From the NCBI GenBank assembly GCA_905479265.1, contig CAJQLX010000038.1:28978-92977 (forward strand): a stretch of 64,000 nt of DNA. The letters run 5' to 3'. Made by a program: the position numbers and the translations under genes. The notes beneath the pieces are model-generated. The model worked only from the letters and a program-made list of their open reading frames with translations. It had not been told where the DNA came from and ran no database searches. The stretch comes from an uncultured Alphaproteobacteria bacterium (lineage in GTDB: Bacteria > Pseudomonadota > Alphaproteobacteria > UBA7985). Position 1 is the first letter of the stretch; each line of letters begins with the position of its first letter. Positions 27,402 to 36,963 of this stretch are shown piece by piece.

Positions 27402-28088
27402 TTAGTTCACAGCAACAGTTGCATCCACACTATCACCCAGTGTGGCCATGGTCATGATCTGCGTGAGGGTCTTGGCCCGTTCCTCGACATTTTCCGCCTC
27501 AAGCAAAGCTTGCTTTTCCAGCGGATCAAACGGGCAGGCCATGCCCAAGGACGTGACGAGCTCCGTCAGTCCGAGGTCTTGGATGCCTTCCCAGTCCGTA
27601 TTGAAGCCTTTGGCGTCAAAGTAGCGCTTGGTGGCGTCGATCACGGAGGCACGCAGCACGTCTTCGTTCGTGGGCGCTTGGTTCAGTTCGATCAAGTCGG
27701 TGGCAAAGGCGCTGAAGTTTGGGATCACCCGGCGGTAGCCGCCCGACGCCTGATCCAGCTCGCGCTCAATCGAAAACCGAATGATGCCCGTCAGGGTGAT
27801 CAAAACCGTTCCGTCGTCGTTCTCAGAAAACGCAGAAATCCGGCCGGCGCAGCCCAAGGCATGGACGGGCGCGTCACTCATGCTGACTTCCATATCTGTG
27901 GCTTGGATCATACCGATCAATCGCTGCGGAGACTGCAAAGCGTCGCTGATCATGGAAAGATAGCGTGGCTCGAAAATATTCAGCGGCAAATGACCCACAG
28001 GCAGCAACAAAGCGCCCGTTAGAGGGAAAATTGGAATTTCCTGTGGCAGGTCGTCCAGCGAGTTCGGCAAAAAGGCGCGTGCCGTCAT
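27402..28088 (-). CDS. LON substrate-binding domain protein
   Basis: The 228-residue protein is a stand-alone LON N-terminal domain: IPIFPLTGALLLPVGHLPLNIFEPRY is the signature start, followed by GCAGRI and the LTGIIRFSI strand. No ATPase or protease domain is attached. Such proteins are common in alphaproteobacteria between a thioredoxin-like gene and trm112, as here. The role is unknown; peptide or substrate binding in protein quality control is the obvious guess. Confidence 0.9.
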   Translation of the reverse strand: MTARAFLPNSLDDLPQEIPIFPLTGALLLPVGHLPLNIFEPRYLSMISDALQSPQRLIGMIQATDMEVSMSDAPVHALGCAGRISAFSENDDGTVLITLTGIIRFSIERELDQASGGYRRVIPNFSAFATDLIELNQAPTNEDVLRASVIDATKRYFDAKGFNTDWEGIQDLGLTELVTSLGMACPFDPLEKQALLEAENVEERAKTLTQIMTMATLGDSVDATVAVN

Positions 28089-28193
28089 GGGGCGCAGTGC
28101 TCCCGTGTTTTGGGTTTAATCGTATTACTGCCTTTGAATATGAGCCGCGACACCGCCAAGGCAATCCCTGAGCGCTTCACGGCGTCTCACATG

Positions 28194-29144
28194 TCAGCTG
28201 AAGAGCAGCGCGGAGAGCTTTTTGCGATAGGTGACGGTCAGCGGTGCGCTGTGCCCCAAAGCCTCGAACAATTCCAACATCGCTTTGCGCGCGCCGTCGT
28301 CGTTCCACGCCCGGTCTTTGCGCATGATGGTGAGCAAGTGTTCCGCCCCTGCCTCGGGTTGACCGCGCCCGAGCAGGGCTTGGGCCAGCGCATGACGGGC
28401 GTCATGGTCATCACCGTTGGCGGCCACGGCCGCTTCCAGCTGTGCGGTGTCCGGCAAGGATGCGGCACGCTCAGCCAACGTCATCATGCCGGCGAGGCTG
28501 ATGATTTCTGGTGCTGATAGCAGTTCTTCGGGAATTTGTTCCATCATCGCCTGCACGTCGCTCAGGCGATTTTCGGCCAGCATGGCGCGCGCAAAGCCGC
28601 TGTAGGCTTTCACGTTGCTCTGATCTTCGACCAAAACGGCGCGATACAAGTCGCGGGCCTGCTCATGGGCGCCAGCAGCAAGTGCGGCGTCGGCGTTTTC
28701 GAGCATGGTGTCCACGTCCAGCGCCGCATCACCCGCCGCGACCGCACCCGGCTGCGCACCAGAAAGAGAGATCATCTTGTCAACAAAGGCTTGGATTTGG
28801 CTTTCCGGCAAGGCGCCCATGAAGCCATCGACGGGCTGGCCTTGGTAGAAGGCGTAAACCGTTGGAATCGACTGGATCCGCATTTGCTGCGCCAGCATCT
28901 GATTGGTTTCCGTATCGATTTTGACCAGTTTCACAGCCCCGGCCGCTTCAGTCACGACTTTCTCGATCGTCGGGCCGAGTGTCTTACACGGACCACACCA
29001 TTCGGCCCAGAAATCCACGATCACGGGGCGGTCCATCGAGGCCTCGATGACATCCTGAGCAAAGGTGGCTTCGGTGCCGTCGATGATGACATCTGCTGGC
29101 GCGGTCGGCTTGACCGGTGCCTGAAGTCCGATGAGTTCGCTCAT
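28194..29144 (-). CDS. cnoX: Thioredoxin-fold co-chaperone CnoX (YbbN)
   Basis: CnoX is a holdase that protects substrates from oxidation and hands them to GroEL. The 316 residues comprise an N-terminal thioredoxin domain (to about 130) and a C-terminal TPR-like helical region with a terminal basic segment. The active-site motif is WCGPCK (C50 and C53). E. coli CnoX lacks this CXXC, while the Caulobacter protein retains it and has reductase activity, so this one is probably redox-active. It is upstream of the LON-domain gene in the same operon. Confidence 0.9.
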   Translation of the reverse strand: MSELIGLQAPVKPTAPADVIIDGTEATFAQDVIEASMDRPVIVDFWAEWCGPCKTLGPTIEKVVTEAAGAVKLVKIDTETNQMLAQQMRIQSIPTVYAFYQGQPVDGFMGALPESQIQAFVDKMISLSGAQPGAVAAGDAALDVDTMLENADAALAAGAHEQARDLYRAVLVEDQSNVKAYSGFARAMLAENRLSDVQAMMEQIPEELLSAPEIISLAGMMTLAERAASLPDTAQLEAAVAANGDDHDARHALAQALLGRGQPEAGAEHLLTIMRKDRAWNDDGARKAMLELFEALGHSAPLTVTYRKKLSALLFS

Positions 29145-29211
29145 GGGGGAATTCCTTTTGGTGTAAACGCTGCGTGTTCAAAACGTGGGGGTCAGAGGGC
29201 TGGATGGCAAG

Positions 29212-29760
29212 TTAGAAATCGAGGATGTGGGGGCTGTGGTCCTGTGCTTCGAGGAACCGGGTCAAATCACCCGAGGAAATCTTTGTCGTCATGAAGTTGC
29301 GCAAGGGGTGATAGTGAAGGTGGGCGCAGTCCATCATTCGCCGCTGAAGCACAACCTGCACGGCATTTCCCTCATCGTTGACCACGGCAAAGGGCGTGAC
29401 GGATCCGGGAATGACACCGAGGTATTCCATGAGCCGTTCAGGTTTTGCAAACGACAGCTTTTCACCCAATGCCTCCCCCAAAGCCTTGATATCCAAGCGC
29501 TGATCTTCGAGCATCACCACCAGCCACATCTTGCCCTTCTTGTTGCGCAGGAACAGCGATTTGCAGTGCCCTTCTTCGCTGTCGTCTTCACGCAGGCGTT
29601 GGGAGTCTTCCACCGTCCACATGGGATCGTGTTCTGTGGTTGTGGTGTCAAAGCCCAGTGCGTCCAGACGGGCCAGCAGTTGGTGCGGCGTCCATGCGTC
29701 CGGGCGGTGCTGGGCATCGATCTCTTCACGGGATGTCGGGTGTGCAGCGGTGTCGTTCAT
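29212..29760 (-). CDS. YbaK/ProX-type aminoacyl-tRNA deacylase
   Basis: The 182-residue protein belongs to the YbaK/EbsC editing-domain family and most resembles free-standing ProX (PrdX), which hydrolyses Ala-tRNA(Pro). Supporting segments are HCKSLFLRNKKGKMWLVVM with the conserved Lys, SFAKPERLMEYLGVIPGSVTPFAVVND, and the C-terminal HPLRN motif. The ATG at 29760 has AGGAGAG 7 nt upstream. It probably heads the proX-cnoX-LON-trm112 cluster. The exact misacylated substrate is inferred. Confidence 0.88.
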   Translation of the reverse strand: MNDTAAHPTSREEIDAQHRPDAWTPHQLLARLDALGFDTTTTEHDPMWTVEDSQRLREDDSEEGHCKSLFLRNKKGKMWLVVMLEDQRLDIKALGEALGEKLSFAKPERLMEYLGVIPGSVTPFAVVNDEGNAVQVVLQRRMMDCAHLHYHPLRNFMTTKISSGDLTRFLEAQDHSPHILDF

Positions 29761-29805
29761 GAAAAGCTCTCCTGTTGGCCTTTGCTCTAACCGAAGGCCG
29801 ACCAC

Positions 29806-29834
29806 AAAAAAAGGGTGCTGCGGCCACAGCACCC
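29806..29834 (-). terminator. Intrinsic terminator of the PPIase gene
   Basis: GGGTGCTG (29813-29820) and CAGCACCC (29827-29834) form an 8-bp stem with a six-base loop. On the minus strand it is followed directly by seven T. It lies 25 bp after the stop of the upstream PPIase gene and insulates the proX cluster. Confidence 0.9.
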
Positions 29835-29859
29835 CGGTTCGTTCAAAAAGAGCTGTTTC

Positions 29860-30771
29860 CTAATTTCCGCCATCGGCGCTTTCGATGATGGTCATGATCT
29901 CGGCCCCGGCACGCAATTCTGAAAGCTTGATGGAAAGCCGCTGGGTTTCGAGCTGGGTCATCAGCTCTTCTCGGACTTCATCCAGCGTGGGTTTCATTTC
30001 GGTGCGTTCAAGCACCTCGATGATGTGAAAACCAAAGGGCGAGGCCACGGCTTCTTGGGTGAAGGCGTTCAGCTCGAGGGCAAAGGCGGCGTCTTCGAAG
30101 GGTTCAACCATGCGACCACGCGGGAAAAAGCCCAGATCTCCACCCTGTTCCGCGCTGCCTGTGTCGTCGGAAAATTCCAGCGCGAGTTCGGCGAAGTCCG
30201 CGCCTTCATTGAGCTGGCGGATCAGGTCTTGCGCCTCAACCAAGGCGTCGCGCACATCGGCTTCATCGTTAGAGCCCGGAGCGATCAGGATATGACGCGC
30301 CCGAACGCGCTCTTCGAGGGGCAATTGCATGGAGTAAACCGTATAAGCGATTTCAAGCGCTTCATCGGTGAGTTGATCGGCCATCATTTGCGCGATGACC
30401 GTCTCTTGCAGCAGGCGGTCAGCTTGGAACTGCAGCGCGGCCTTGTACGCCACGTCCTCGTGCAGGGATTGCTTCACCGCCTCTTCGGCCAGCAGGCGCT
30501 GTTCGATCACCAATTGCACCACTTGGGGCAGGATTTGAGCCAAGGGCAGCGCGGTCAATTCAGCGGGCAAGAGCGTGTAGGCGTACTCAACTTGGGCAAA
30601 GTTGATGGGGTTGCCATTGACCACAGCCACGACGGTTTCAGGCGACAGCTGGCTGAGGTCGGGATAGCTGTTGTCATCCTGCGCGCCGCTGGTGCTGGCG
30701 CACGTGAGGGCCAGACAGGTGGCAAAAAGGCGGACGCGCTTCAAAAGGGCCAATGTGCGATTCGCAAACAT
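29860..30771 (-). CDS. Periplasmic parvulin-type peptidyl-prolyl isomerase
   Basis: The 303-residue protein has a signal peptide (basic start, hydrophobic residues ~14-28, cleavage near SGA). A SurA-like N-terminal helical region follows, then one parvulin domain at about 155-260 with RARHILI, FAELALEFSDDTGSAEQGGDLGFFPRGRM-type spacing and FGFHIIEVLER. It would help fold secreted or outer-membrane proteins. The ATG at 30771 is used; a longer open frame adds 16 residues. It is transcribed alone, with a terminator downstream. Confidence 0.92.
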   Translation of the reverse strand: MFANRTLALLKRVRLFATCLALTCASTSGAQDDNSYPDLSQLSPETVVAVVNGNPINFAQVEYAYTLLPAELTALPLAQILPQVVQLVIEQRLLAEEAVKQSLHEDVAYKAALQFQADRLLQETVIAQMMADQLTDEALEIAYTVYSMQLPLEERVRARHILIAPGSNDEADVRDALVEAQDLIRQLNEGADFAELALEFSDDTGSAEQGGDLGFFPRGRMVEPFEDAAFALELNAFTQEAVASPFGFHIIEVLERTEMKPTLDEVREELMTQLETQRLSIKLSELRAGAEIMTIIESADGGN

Positions 30772-31056
30772 GGCGACTCCATCTGGTTTAGGTTCAATGA
30801 ATTTTGCAATGTGCTGCAAACATCAGGCCGTCAAGGCTCCATAATCTACGATATGGCGAACCTCGCCGTGCCCATCAGACCCCCCAAAGAAAGCGCAGGC
30901 GGTTTGCATCGCAATATCTACACAGATTCCCACAAATACCTTATTCCTGCACCTTCTTCCGAGTATGAGAAGCCATCCGTGTTTTTGAATGCGCAAAAAG
31001 CAAATTTGTGGGCGTGAAGCACCGCTTCAGCCCGCTACTGAAAAGGAGCCACGTCG

Positions 31057-32061
31057 TTGAGCGATTTGAAAAAGCTGCAGGAACTCGCTGCTCAAGCAGA
31101 GCAAAATGGTGCGACGCTCCGAAATGTAGAAATTGCAGAAACCGATGAGGCAGGAGTTTGCCTGCGCGTCAGCGAAGGCGCGACAGAGTTTGAGATCTCG
31201 ATCCCCGATTCCATGAAGGTGCCGGTCAAAGCGGTCGACTTCGAGACCGGGCAGATTTCAGAAACCGCCGAGATGCCAGACGAGCAACGGGCGTGGTTCA
31301 ATGCGTACTTGAGCGCGCTTGTCGATGACGAAGATCGCGCCGCGCTGACATCTTTGCGCCGGAGCATCGATGAAGAAAACCTGACCGCCAGCAACACCTT
31401 CCGTGCTGTGGCGCTGGGTAATTTTGTGACCATCAATGCGAAGCCCGCAGCGATCAATCAAGCGCTGTTGTCGCCGTCGTTTGTTTCGACCGCTGACGGC
31501 CCCATGCTCGTCCCAATTCTGGGTCTTGCCCGGCCCGGGAACAAAGGTCTGGCCATGAACATTTCGGCGGGCGGGTCGTTCCGCGTGGCTGGCAAAGCGA
31601 CCGAGGAAATCCTTGTCACCGCAGGCCGGTTTGATGCCCTGCATGCCTTGAACGCCCAAGGGCGCGTCCTGAGCTTCGCCACGGCTTTTGCCCTGCCCAT
31701 GAAGATCACGCTGCCGAACAAGCAAAACTTCTCAATTTTGCGCAAGTTTAATGACGTCAAGCGGGTTCAAAACGGCATCTTGCCCAAGGCATGGCTTGAT
31801 GGTGATACGATTACAATGTCACATTGTTTGGTCGGCGTGCGTACTGGTAAGCCGCACATCGCTCGCGAGACCTTTCGTGCGGCGATTAAGGAATTGGACA
31901 TCCCGAACCACCTGGACCTGTGGATCATGATTCGAAACTACAACATGTCCCGATTGTTCGACGCCTACACAGCCAGTCGAGAGCTCAAGAATGAGAAGCT
32001 CGGAAAAATGTTATCTGCCTCAATCTCAAGTCAGATTGAGACCATGCTCAAATCCCTGTAA
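31057..32061 (+). CDS. Unrecognised protein with faint SET-domain-like features
   Basis: I do not firmly recognise this 334-residue protein. It starts at TTG with AAGGAG upstream and has no signal peptide or membrane segment. The order of segments recalls RLSMT/SETD3-type SET proteins: an N-terminal VEIAETDEAGVCLRV strand set, then a helical middle (residues 75-120). After that come MLVPILGLARP, where SET proteins have a Pro-rich strand and Asn-His motif, and EEILVTAGRFDALHALNAQGRV, where they have an E-E-I..YG..(N) pattern. The Asn-His and the YG tyrosine are missing, so any methyltransferase activity is doubtful. It is 88 bp upstream of a sulfotransferase, with a small hairpin (32081-32096) between. 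Confidence 0.4.
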   Translation: MSDLKKLQELAAQAEQNGATLRNVEIAETDEAGVCLRVSEGATEFEISIPDSMKVPVKAVDFETGQISETAEMPDEQRAWFNAYLSALVDDEDRAALTSLRRSIDEENLTASNTFRAVALGNFVTINAKPAAINQALLSPSFVSTADGPMLVPILGLARPGNKGLAMNISAGGSFRVAGKATEEILVTAGRFDALHALNAQGRVLSFATAFALPMKITLPNKQNFSILRKFNDVKRVQNGILPKAWLDGDTITMSHCLVGVRTGKPHIARETFRAAIKELDIPNHLDLWIMIRNYNMSRLFDAYTASRELKNEKLGKMLSASISSQIETMLKSL

Positions 32062-32080
32062 ACCCTTCTATCAAAGACAT

Positions 32081-32096
32081 AGCGCCACTGGGCGCT
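32081..32096 (+). other. Small hairpin between the unrecognised gene and the sulfotransferase gene
   Basis: AGCGCC-ACTG-GGCGCT gives a 6-bp GC-rich stem with a four-base loop, without a T-run. It could stabilise or separate the two messages. Confidence 0.35.
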
Positions 32097-32149
32097 GAAA
32101 TGACAAAGACGCTTCTCACTAAATTGAAGCGCAATCAGAGGACGAAATC

Positions 32150-33409
32150 ATGGACGCGCCGGAAAAAAATCTCGCGACCAAGAAACCCGAAGACGCTCAG
32201 GTTGAGACGCCAGAAACGGACGCAGCCGAAGCTGAGGCGAGCGCTCCAGCGCTGCCTGAGGTTCCTGCCTATATCAACCAGCAGCGGGCCGAAGCCCTGC
32301 GCAAGAACCTGGAATCAAAGGCGGTGCCGGCGGACAAGGGTTTGATTTACCTCGCCTCGTTCCCGAAGTCGGGAAACACGTGGACGCGTCTGTTCCTGTT
32401 CGCCTTGTTCAACCCGCTGATTCGCCAAGACGAGAACTTCAACCTCTCTGACATCGCCGGGCGCGCGGGCCAGATGGATGTGACCTTCCAGTTGTTTGAG
32501 CGCATTCTGGGCAAGCCGCACTACGAGATTAGCGATATCGAGGTGGCGCAAACCATGCCGATGGCGCAAAAGCTGCTCGCCATTCAGCAGGAAAAGAAGG
32601 TTTTCGTGAAAACCCACCTGTGTAACGGCGCTTGGCACGGCACACGGACCATTGGTCTCGATACCTTCCGCACCGCTGTTTACATCGTGCGCAACCCGCT
32701 GGACGTAACGCCGTCCTTCGCGAGCCATATGAACACAGACATCGATGGCGCGATTAAGGGCATGGCCAACTCGACGCACTTCATTGGCGGTCGCCCAAAG
32801 AAATTCAGCCTCGAAGCGGCGATTAAAGCCGAAAAAGAGAAGCGGCCTGAGCTTAGCGATGAAGAGGCTAAGGAAAAGGCACTCGCACCCGGTCAGATTC
32901 CACAGCTGATGGGTTCATGGTCTGAACACGTCGCCTCTTGGACCGCCGCGCCGGACCCACGCGTGATTTACATGCGCTATGAAGACATGAAGCACGACCC
33001 AGAAGATACCTTCTACCGCACCGTTAAGCATTTGGGTCTGCCGTTTTCCCGTGACGACGTCATCGCGGCTGAAGAGGCCGTGAAGTTTGACAAGATTCAA
33101 GCCAAGGAAAAATCGGACGGCTTTAAGGAAAAGATGGGCGGTGAAGCCTTCTTCCGAAAGGGCAAGACCGGGTCTTGGAGAGAAGAGATGACGGATCAGC
33201 AGGTTCGTCAGGTCATCGTCAACCACCACCACCAAATGCGCCGCTTCAACTACATTCCCGAAGAATACAAAGATCTGGACGAGCGTTTGCTCAAGAACCA
33301 GAAGCAGTTTGCCATGAGCGGTGTCGTGGGTGTTGGCCGCAAGCTAACCTACTCCGACAAGCTGCGCATCAAGCGCGACTTGAAAAAGAAGAAGAAGCTG
33401 CAAGGATAA
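32150..33409 (+). CDS. Cytosolic-type sulfotransferase
   Basis: This 419-residue protein has the two PAPS-binding motifs of the Sulfotransfer_1 family: the 5'-phosphosulfate loop ASFPKSGNTWTR at residues 69-80 and the 3'-phosphate region TAVYIVRNPLDVTPSF. It also has a C-terminal RKGKTGSWREEMT motif of the RKG..G.W type. The N-terminal 60 residues are charged and low in complexity. The tail ends in a run of lysines, which could bind an acidic polymer or membrane. No signal peptide is visible. The acceptor is unknown; a glycan, lipid or small molecule is possible. Confidence 0.88.
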   Translation: MDAPEKNLATKKPEDAQVETPETDAAEAEASAPALPEVPAYINQQRAEALRKNLESKAVPADKGLIYLASFPKSGNTWTRLFLFALFNPLIRQDENFNLSDIAGRAGQMDVTFQLFERILGKPHYEISDIEVAQTMPMAQKLLAIQQEKKVFVKTHLCNGAWHGTRTIGLDTFRTAVYIVRNPLDVTPSFASHMNTDIDGAIKGMANSTHFIGGRPKKFSLEAAIKAEKEKRPELSDEEAKEKALAPGQIPQLMGSWSEHVASWTAAPDPRVIYMRYEDMKHDPEDTFYRTVKHLGLPFSRDDVIAAEEAVKFDKIQAKEKSDGFKEKMGGEAFFRKGKTGSWREEMTDQQVRQVIVNHHHQMRRFNYIPEEYKDLDERLLKNQKQFAMSGVVGVGRKLTYSDKLRIKRDLKKKKKLQG

Positions 33410-33418
33410 CCGTGCGCT

Positions 33419-34297
33419 GTGTTTGCTGATGTTCGACGGTCTGTTTTGAGTCGCAAAGCGGCGGGAATGCTGGGTGCTGTTTGCGCTGGGCTTAGCCTTG
33501 CCGCCTGCGAGTCATTTGACGAAGTTAACCTCTTTGCGGGTGACTCGCAGATGAGTTTTGCGCAGACGGATTCAGGCACCTTTGTTCGAACCGACGCTGG
33601 CGCTCTGGGCGATTTATCGGAAACCCTGCCTGAAGGGGTGGTGCCGGTTGGCAACGTGATGTCGGCGCAAGGCGACGTTCCCCAGCAAGTGACGCCCGCC
33701 AATCAAGGCGAGGGCGGTGGCGGCTTTAACTTTGGTAACATCACCTTCCGTACCGCCCGCAGCGCAGAGCGCGACGCCGCCCGCGAAACGGCCACGCCAA
33801 CGCCCAACCAAACGGCGGTCAGCGCTTCGAGCAGCGATGAGCCGGGACTGCTGATGCGGTTGTTGGGTATGGGCGGCGGCGGTGGCGGCGATGCACCGGC
33901 GCTTGGTGGTGGATCGAGCCCTGAGTTGGGTGAAGATGGCTTGCCGCTGGTTACCTTTGACACGTCCCAGCAAGGCCGCGCGCGGGTGAATAAATATCTG
34001 TGGAATGCCACGGCCCAAACGCTGGCATTTATGCCGCTGTCCGTGGCGGATCAGCAGCGGGGGCTTTACGTCACTGACTGGCATATGGATTCCCAGCAGT
34101 CTCGGCCAGAACGCGTGCGGGTGGACGTTCAGCATCTCAGCGATGTCATCGGCCCCGGCGCGTTTCACGTAACCGTCTATCGCCAAATCCTTGATGGCAC
34201 TGTCTGGCGCGGCGCGCCATCGTCCTTGCCAGCCGCGCGGGAGCTGGAAAGCCGCATTTTGCTAGCGGCGCAGGAACTGAAAATAGCCGACAGCTAA
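33419..34297 (+). CDS. DUF3576-family lipoprotein
   Basis: The C-terminal ~130 residues (from RARVNKYLWNATAQTLAFMPL) match DUF3576, a family found upstream of leuS in many alphaproteobacteria. The N-terminus ends in the lipobox LAAC with Cys30, so it should be an envelope lipoprotein. A long Gly/Ser-rich linker follows. The GTG start at 33419 is the first available; an ATG at residue 17 is an alternative that leaves a shorter signal. Function unknown; the leuS-lptE-holA context suggests an envelope role only loosely. Confidence 0.85.
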   Translation: MFADVRRSVLSRKAAGMLGAVCAGLSLAACESFDEVNLFAGDSQMSFAQTDSGTFVRTDAGALGDLSETLPEGVVPVGNVMSAQGDVPQQVTPANQGEGGGGFNFGNITFRTARSAERDAARETATPTPNQTAVSASSSDEPGLLMRLLGMGGGGGGDAPALGGGSSPELGEDGLPLVTFDTSQQGRARVNKYLWNATAQTLAFMPLSVADQQRGLYVTDWHMDSQQSRPERVRVDVQHLSDVIGPGAFHVTVYRQILDGTVWRGAPSSLPAARELESRILLAAQELKIADS

Positions 34298-34325
34298 GCG
34301 CCTCAGTGCGCAAGCCGCATAGCTT

Positions 34326-34348
34326 CCCCCGCAGCGAGGGGGCTTTTT
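34326..34348 (+). terminator. Intrinsic terminator after the DUF3576 gene
   Basis: CCCCC (34326-34330) and GGGGG (34338-34342) form a short all-GC stem with a seven-base loop, followed by CTTTTT. It lies 28 bp after the DUF3576 stop and 58 bp before leuS. Confidence 0.75.
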
Positions 34349-34406
34349 CTACGCCGCCCACGCTGCAAAACTCCGGGCGAAATTTGACCCCGATCAGGAC
34401 TGATCC

Positions 34407-36959
34407 ATGAGCACCGAACGATACAACGCGTCCCTGTCCGAGAAAAAGTGGCAGGCCGCTTGGGAAGACCAGCAGGCGTTTCGCGCTGAAACCGACCATT
34501 CGCGCGAAAAGTATTACGTGCTGGAAATGTTTCCCTACCCCTCCGGTGCGATCCACATGGGCCACGTTCGGAACTACACCTTGGGTGATGTGGTGGCGCG
34601 CTACAAGCGGGCTCAAGGCTTCAACGTGCTCCACCCCATTGGCTGGGATGCCTTTGGTCTGCCCGCAGAAAACGCAGCGTTTGAGCGCAAGGTTCACCCG
34701 GCTGATTGGACCTACAAGAACATCGACGCCATGCGGGATGAGCTGAAGTCCATGGGCCTGTCGATCGATTGGTCCCGCGAGTTCGCAACCTGCGATCCTG
34801 AATACTATGAGCAGCAGCAGCGCATGTTCATTGAAATGTACCGCAAGGGACTGGTTTACCAGAAGGAAAGCTGGGTCAACTGGGATCCCGTGGAAATGAC
34901 GGTTTTGGCCAACGAGCAGGTCGAGAATGGGCGCGGCTGGCGGTCTGGTGCGCTGGTTGAAAAGCGCCAGCTGACGCAGTGGTTCTTCAAGATTACAGAC
35001 TACGCGCCGCAACTGCTCGACGCCATTAAAGACGATCTGGAACGCTGGCCCGATAAGGTGCGGTTGATGCAGGAAAACTGGATCGGTCGCTCAGAAGGCG
35101 CGGAAATGTCGCTGCCGATCGAAGGACGCGATGACCGCTTGGTGGTCTTCACAACGCGCCCCGATACGATTTTCGGCGCGTCGTTTTACGGCATGGCACC
35201 CGAGCATCCCTTGGCCGCTGAATTGGCGGAAAACAACGAAGAGCTGGCGGCGTTTATTCGCGAATGTCAGCGCTCGGGCACGTCCGAGGCGGAGTTGGAA
35301 ACCCAAGAAAAGAAGGGCTTTGACACCGGCCTGCGCGTGCAACACCCGGCCAAGCCAGACGAAACCCTGCCGCTCATGGTCGCGAACTTCATCCTGATGG
35401 ACTATGGCACAGGCGCGATTTTTGGCTGTCCCGCGCACGATCAGCGCGATCTGGATTTTGCCCGAAAGTACAACTTGCCCGTGACCCGTGTGGTTGCTGG
35501 GCCCGATGGCGACGAAGCACCTATCGGGGAAGAGGCTTACGTGGGCGATGGCCCGCACGTGAACTCCGGCCCCATGAACGGCATGATGACCGCAGAAGCC
35601 AAAAGCGCTGCGATCAAAAGTTTGGAAGAGCAAAAAGCCGGCGCGGGGCGGACGACCTATCGCCTGCGGGATTGGGGCGCATCGCGTCAGCGCTACTGGG
35701 GCTGCCCGATTCCGATGACGCACTGCTCAACGTGTGGCGTGGTGCCGGTGGCCGACGACCAACTGCCGGTCGAGCTGCCCAAGGATGTCAGCTTTGACAA
35801 GCCGGGCAACCCGCTGGACCACCACGAAAGCTGGAAGAAAACTACCTGTGCCAAGTGTGGTGGAGAGGCGACACGGGAAACGGACACGCTTGATACCTTT
35901 GTCGACTCGTCCTGGTACTTTGCGCGCTTCACCTCGCCCAAGGCCGATACGCCTGTGATCCGTGACGACGCGGATTATTGGTTGCCGGTGGATCAGTACG
36001 TCGGCGGGGTTGAGCACGCCGTCTTGCACTTGCTCTACTCGCGCTTTTTCACCCGCGCGATGAAGGTCATTGGACAGGGCGCGGTGGATGAGCCGTTTGC
36101 GGGCCTGTTTACTCAAGGCATGGTCTGCCACGAAACCTACCAAGGCCCAGACGGCAACTGGCTGGCCCCGGACGAGATTGAGAAGTCGGGCGACGGCTAT
36201 ATCACGTTGGACGGCAAGCAGCCGGTGGACGTGGGCCGGGTGATCAAAATGTCCAAGTCCAAGCGTAATGTGGTTGCGCCTGCGCAGATCATTCAGGTCT
36301 ACGGCGCAGACACGGCGCGGTGGTTTATGCTGTCCGATTGCCCGCCTGACCGGGATCTTGAGTGGACCGAATCCGGCGCTGAGGGCGCGTGGCGGTTTAC
36401 CCAGCGGGTGTTCCGATTGGTAAACGAAGCCTTGCCTGCGCTGTCCCAAGTCGGAGATAGCGATGCTGCGGCCATGAAGGCCTTGCAGATCTCCACGCAC
36501 AAAATGGTGCATGGCGTGACCACGGATATCGAATCTTTTGCCTTCAATAAATCAGTGGCGCGGCTTTACGAGTACGCCAACGATTTGAGCAAGGCGCTGG
36601 GTAAGGACGGCGTGGCCGGTGAGCCGCTGGCCGAGGCTCTGAAATTCTTTGTTCGCGCCTTTGAGCCGATGATGCCTCATTTGGCGCAGGAACTCTGGGC
36701 CGCGCTGGGACAGGACGATTTGGTGTGTCTCGCGCCGTGGCCGGTAATCGACGCTGCGCTGCTTGTCGACGATACGGTGACCATTGGCGTGCAGGTGAAC
36801 GGCAAACTGCGCGGGACCATCGAAATGGCCAAAGACGCGTCAAAAGATGAGACCGAGGCTGCGGCCATGGCATTGGAAGGTGTGCAACGCGCGCTGGACG
36901 GTGGGGCGCCGAAAAAGGTGATCGTGGTGCCAGGGCGCATCGTGAACATCGTGGCCTGA
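34407..36959 (+). CDS. leuS: Leucyl-tRNA synthetase
   Basis: LeuS charges tRNA-Leu. The 850-residue length is standard. The class I signatures are present: HMGH at residues 50-53 in [14 protein letters not shown], and KMSKSKRN near residue 615. The editing domain (CP1) lies between, with the [12 protein letters not shown] segment. A zinc-type CSTCG..CAKCG region is seen in the middle. The C-terminal anticodon region ends [14 protein letters not shown]. It is followed at 4 bp by lptE and then holA. Confidence 0.98.
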   Translation: MSTERYNASLSEKKWQAAWEDQQAFRAETDHSREKYYVLEMFPYPSGAIHMGHVRNYTLGDVVARYKRAQGFNVLHPIGWDAFGLPAENAAFERKVHPADWTYKNIDAMRDELKSMGLSIDWSREFATCDPEYYEQQQRMFIEMYRKGLVYQKESWVNWDPVEMTVLANEQVENGRGWRSGALVEKRQLTQWFFKITDYAPQLLDAIKDDLERWPDKVRLMQENWIGRSEGAEMSLPIEGRDDRLVVFTTRPDTIFGASFYGMAPEHPLAAELAENNEELAAFIRECQRSGTSEAELETQEKKGFDTGLRVQHPAKPDETLPLMVANFILMDYGTGAIFGCPAHDQRDLDFARKYNLPVTRVVAGPDGDEAPIGEEAYVGDGPHVNSGPMNGMMTAEAKSAAIKSLEEQKAGAGRTTYRLRDWGASRQRYWGCPIPMTHCSTCGVVPVADDQLPVELPKDVSFDKPGNPLDHHESWKKTTCAKCGGEATRETDTLDTFVDSSWYFARFTSPKADTPVIRDDADYWLPVDQYVGGVEHAVLHLLYSRFFTRAMKVIGQGAVDEPFAGLFTQGMVCHETYQGPDGNWLAPDEIEKSGDGYITLDGKQPVDVGRVIKMSKSKRNVVAPAQIIQVYGADTARWFMLSDCPPDRDLEWTESGAEGAWRFTQRVFRLVNEALPALSQVGDSDAAAMKALQISTHKMVHGVTTDIESFAFNKSVARLYEYANDLSKALGKDGVAGEPLAEALKFFVRAFEPMMPHLAQELWAALGQDDLVCLAPWPVIDAALLVDDTVTIGVQVNGKLRGTIEMAKDASKDETEAAAMALEGVQRALDGGAPKKVIVVPGRIVNIVA

Positions 36960-36963
36960 TCTG

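Noticed and set aside
34162..34170. GTTTCACGT in the DUF3576 gene as a parS
   Set aside because: The left half is perfect but the right half has four mismatches, so ParB binding is unlikely.
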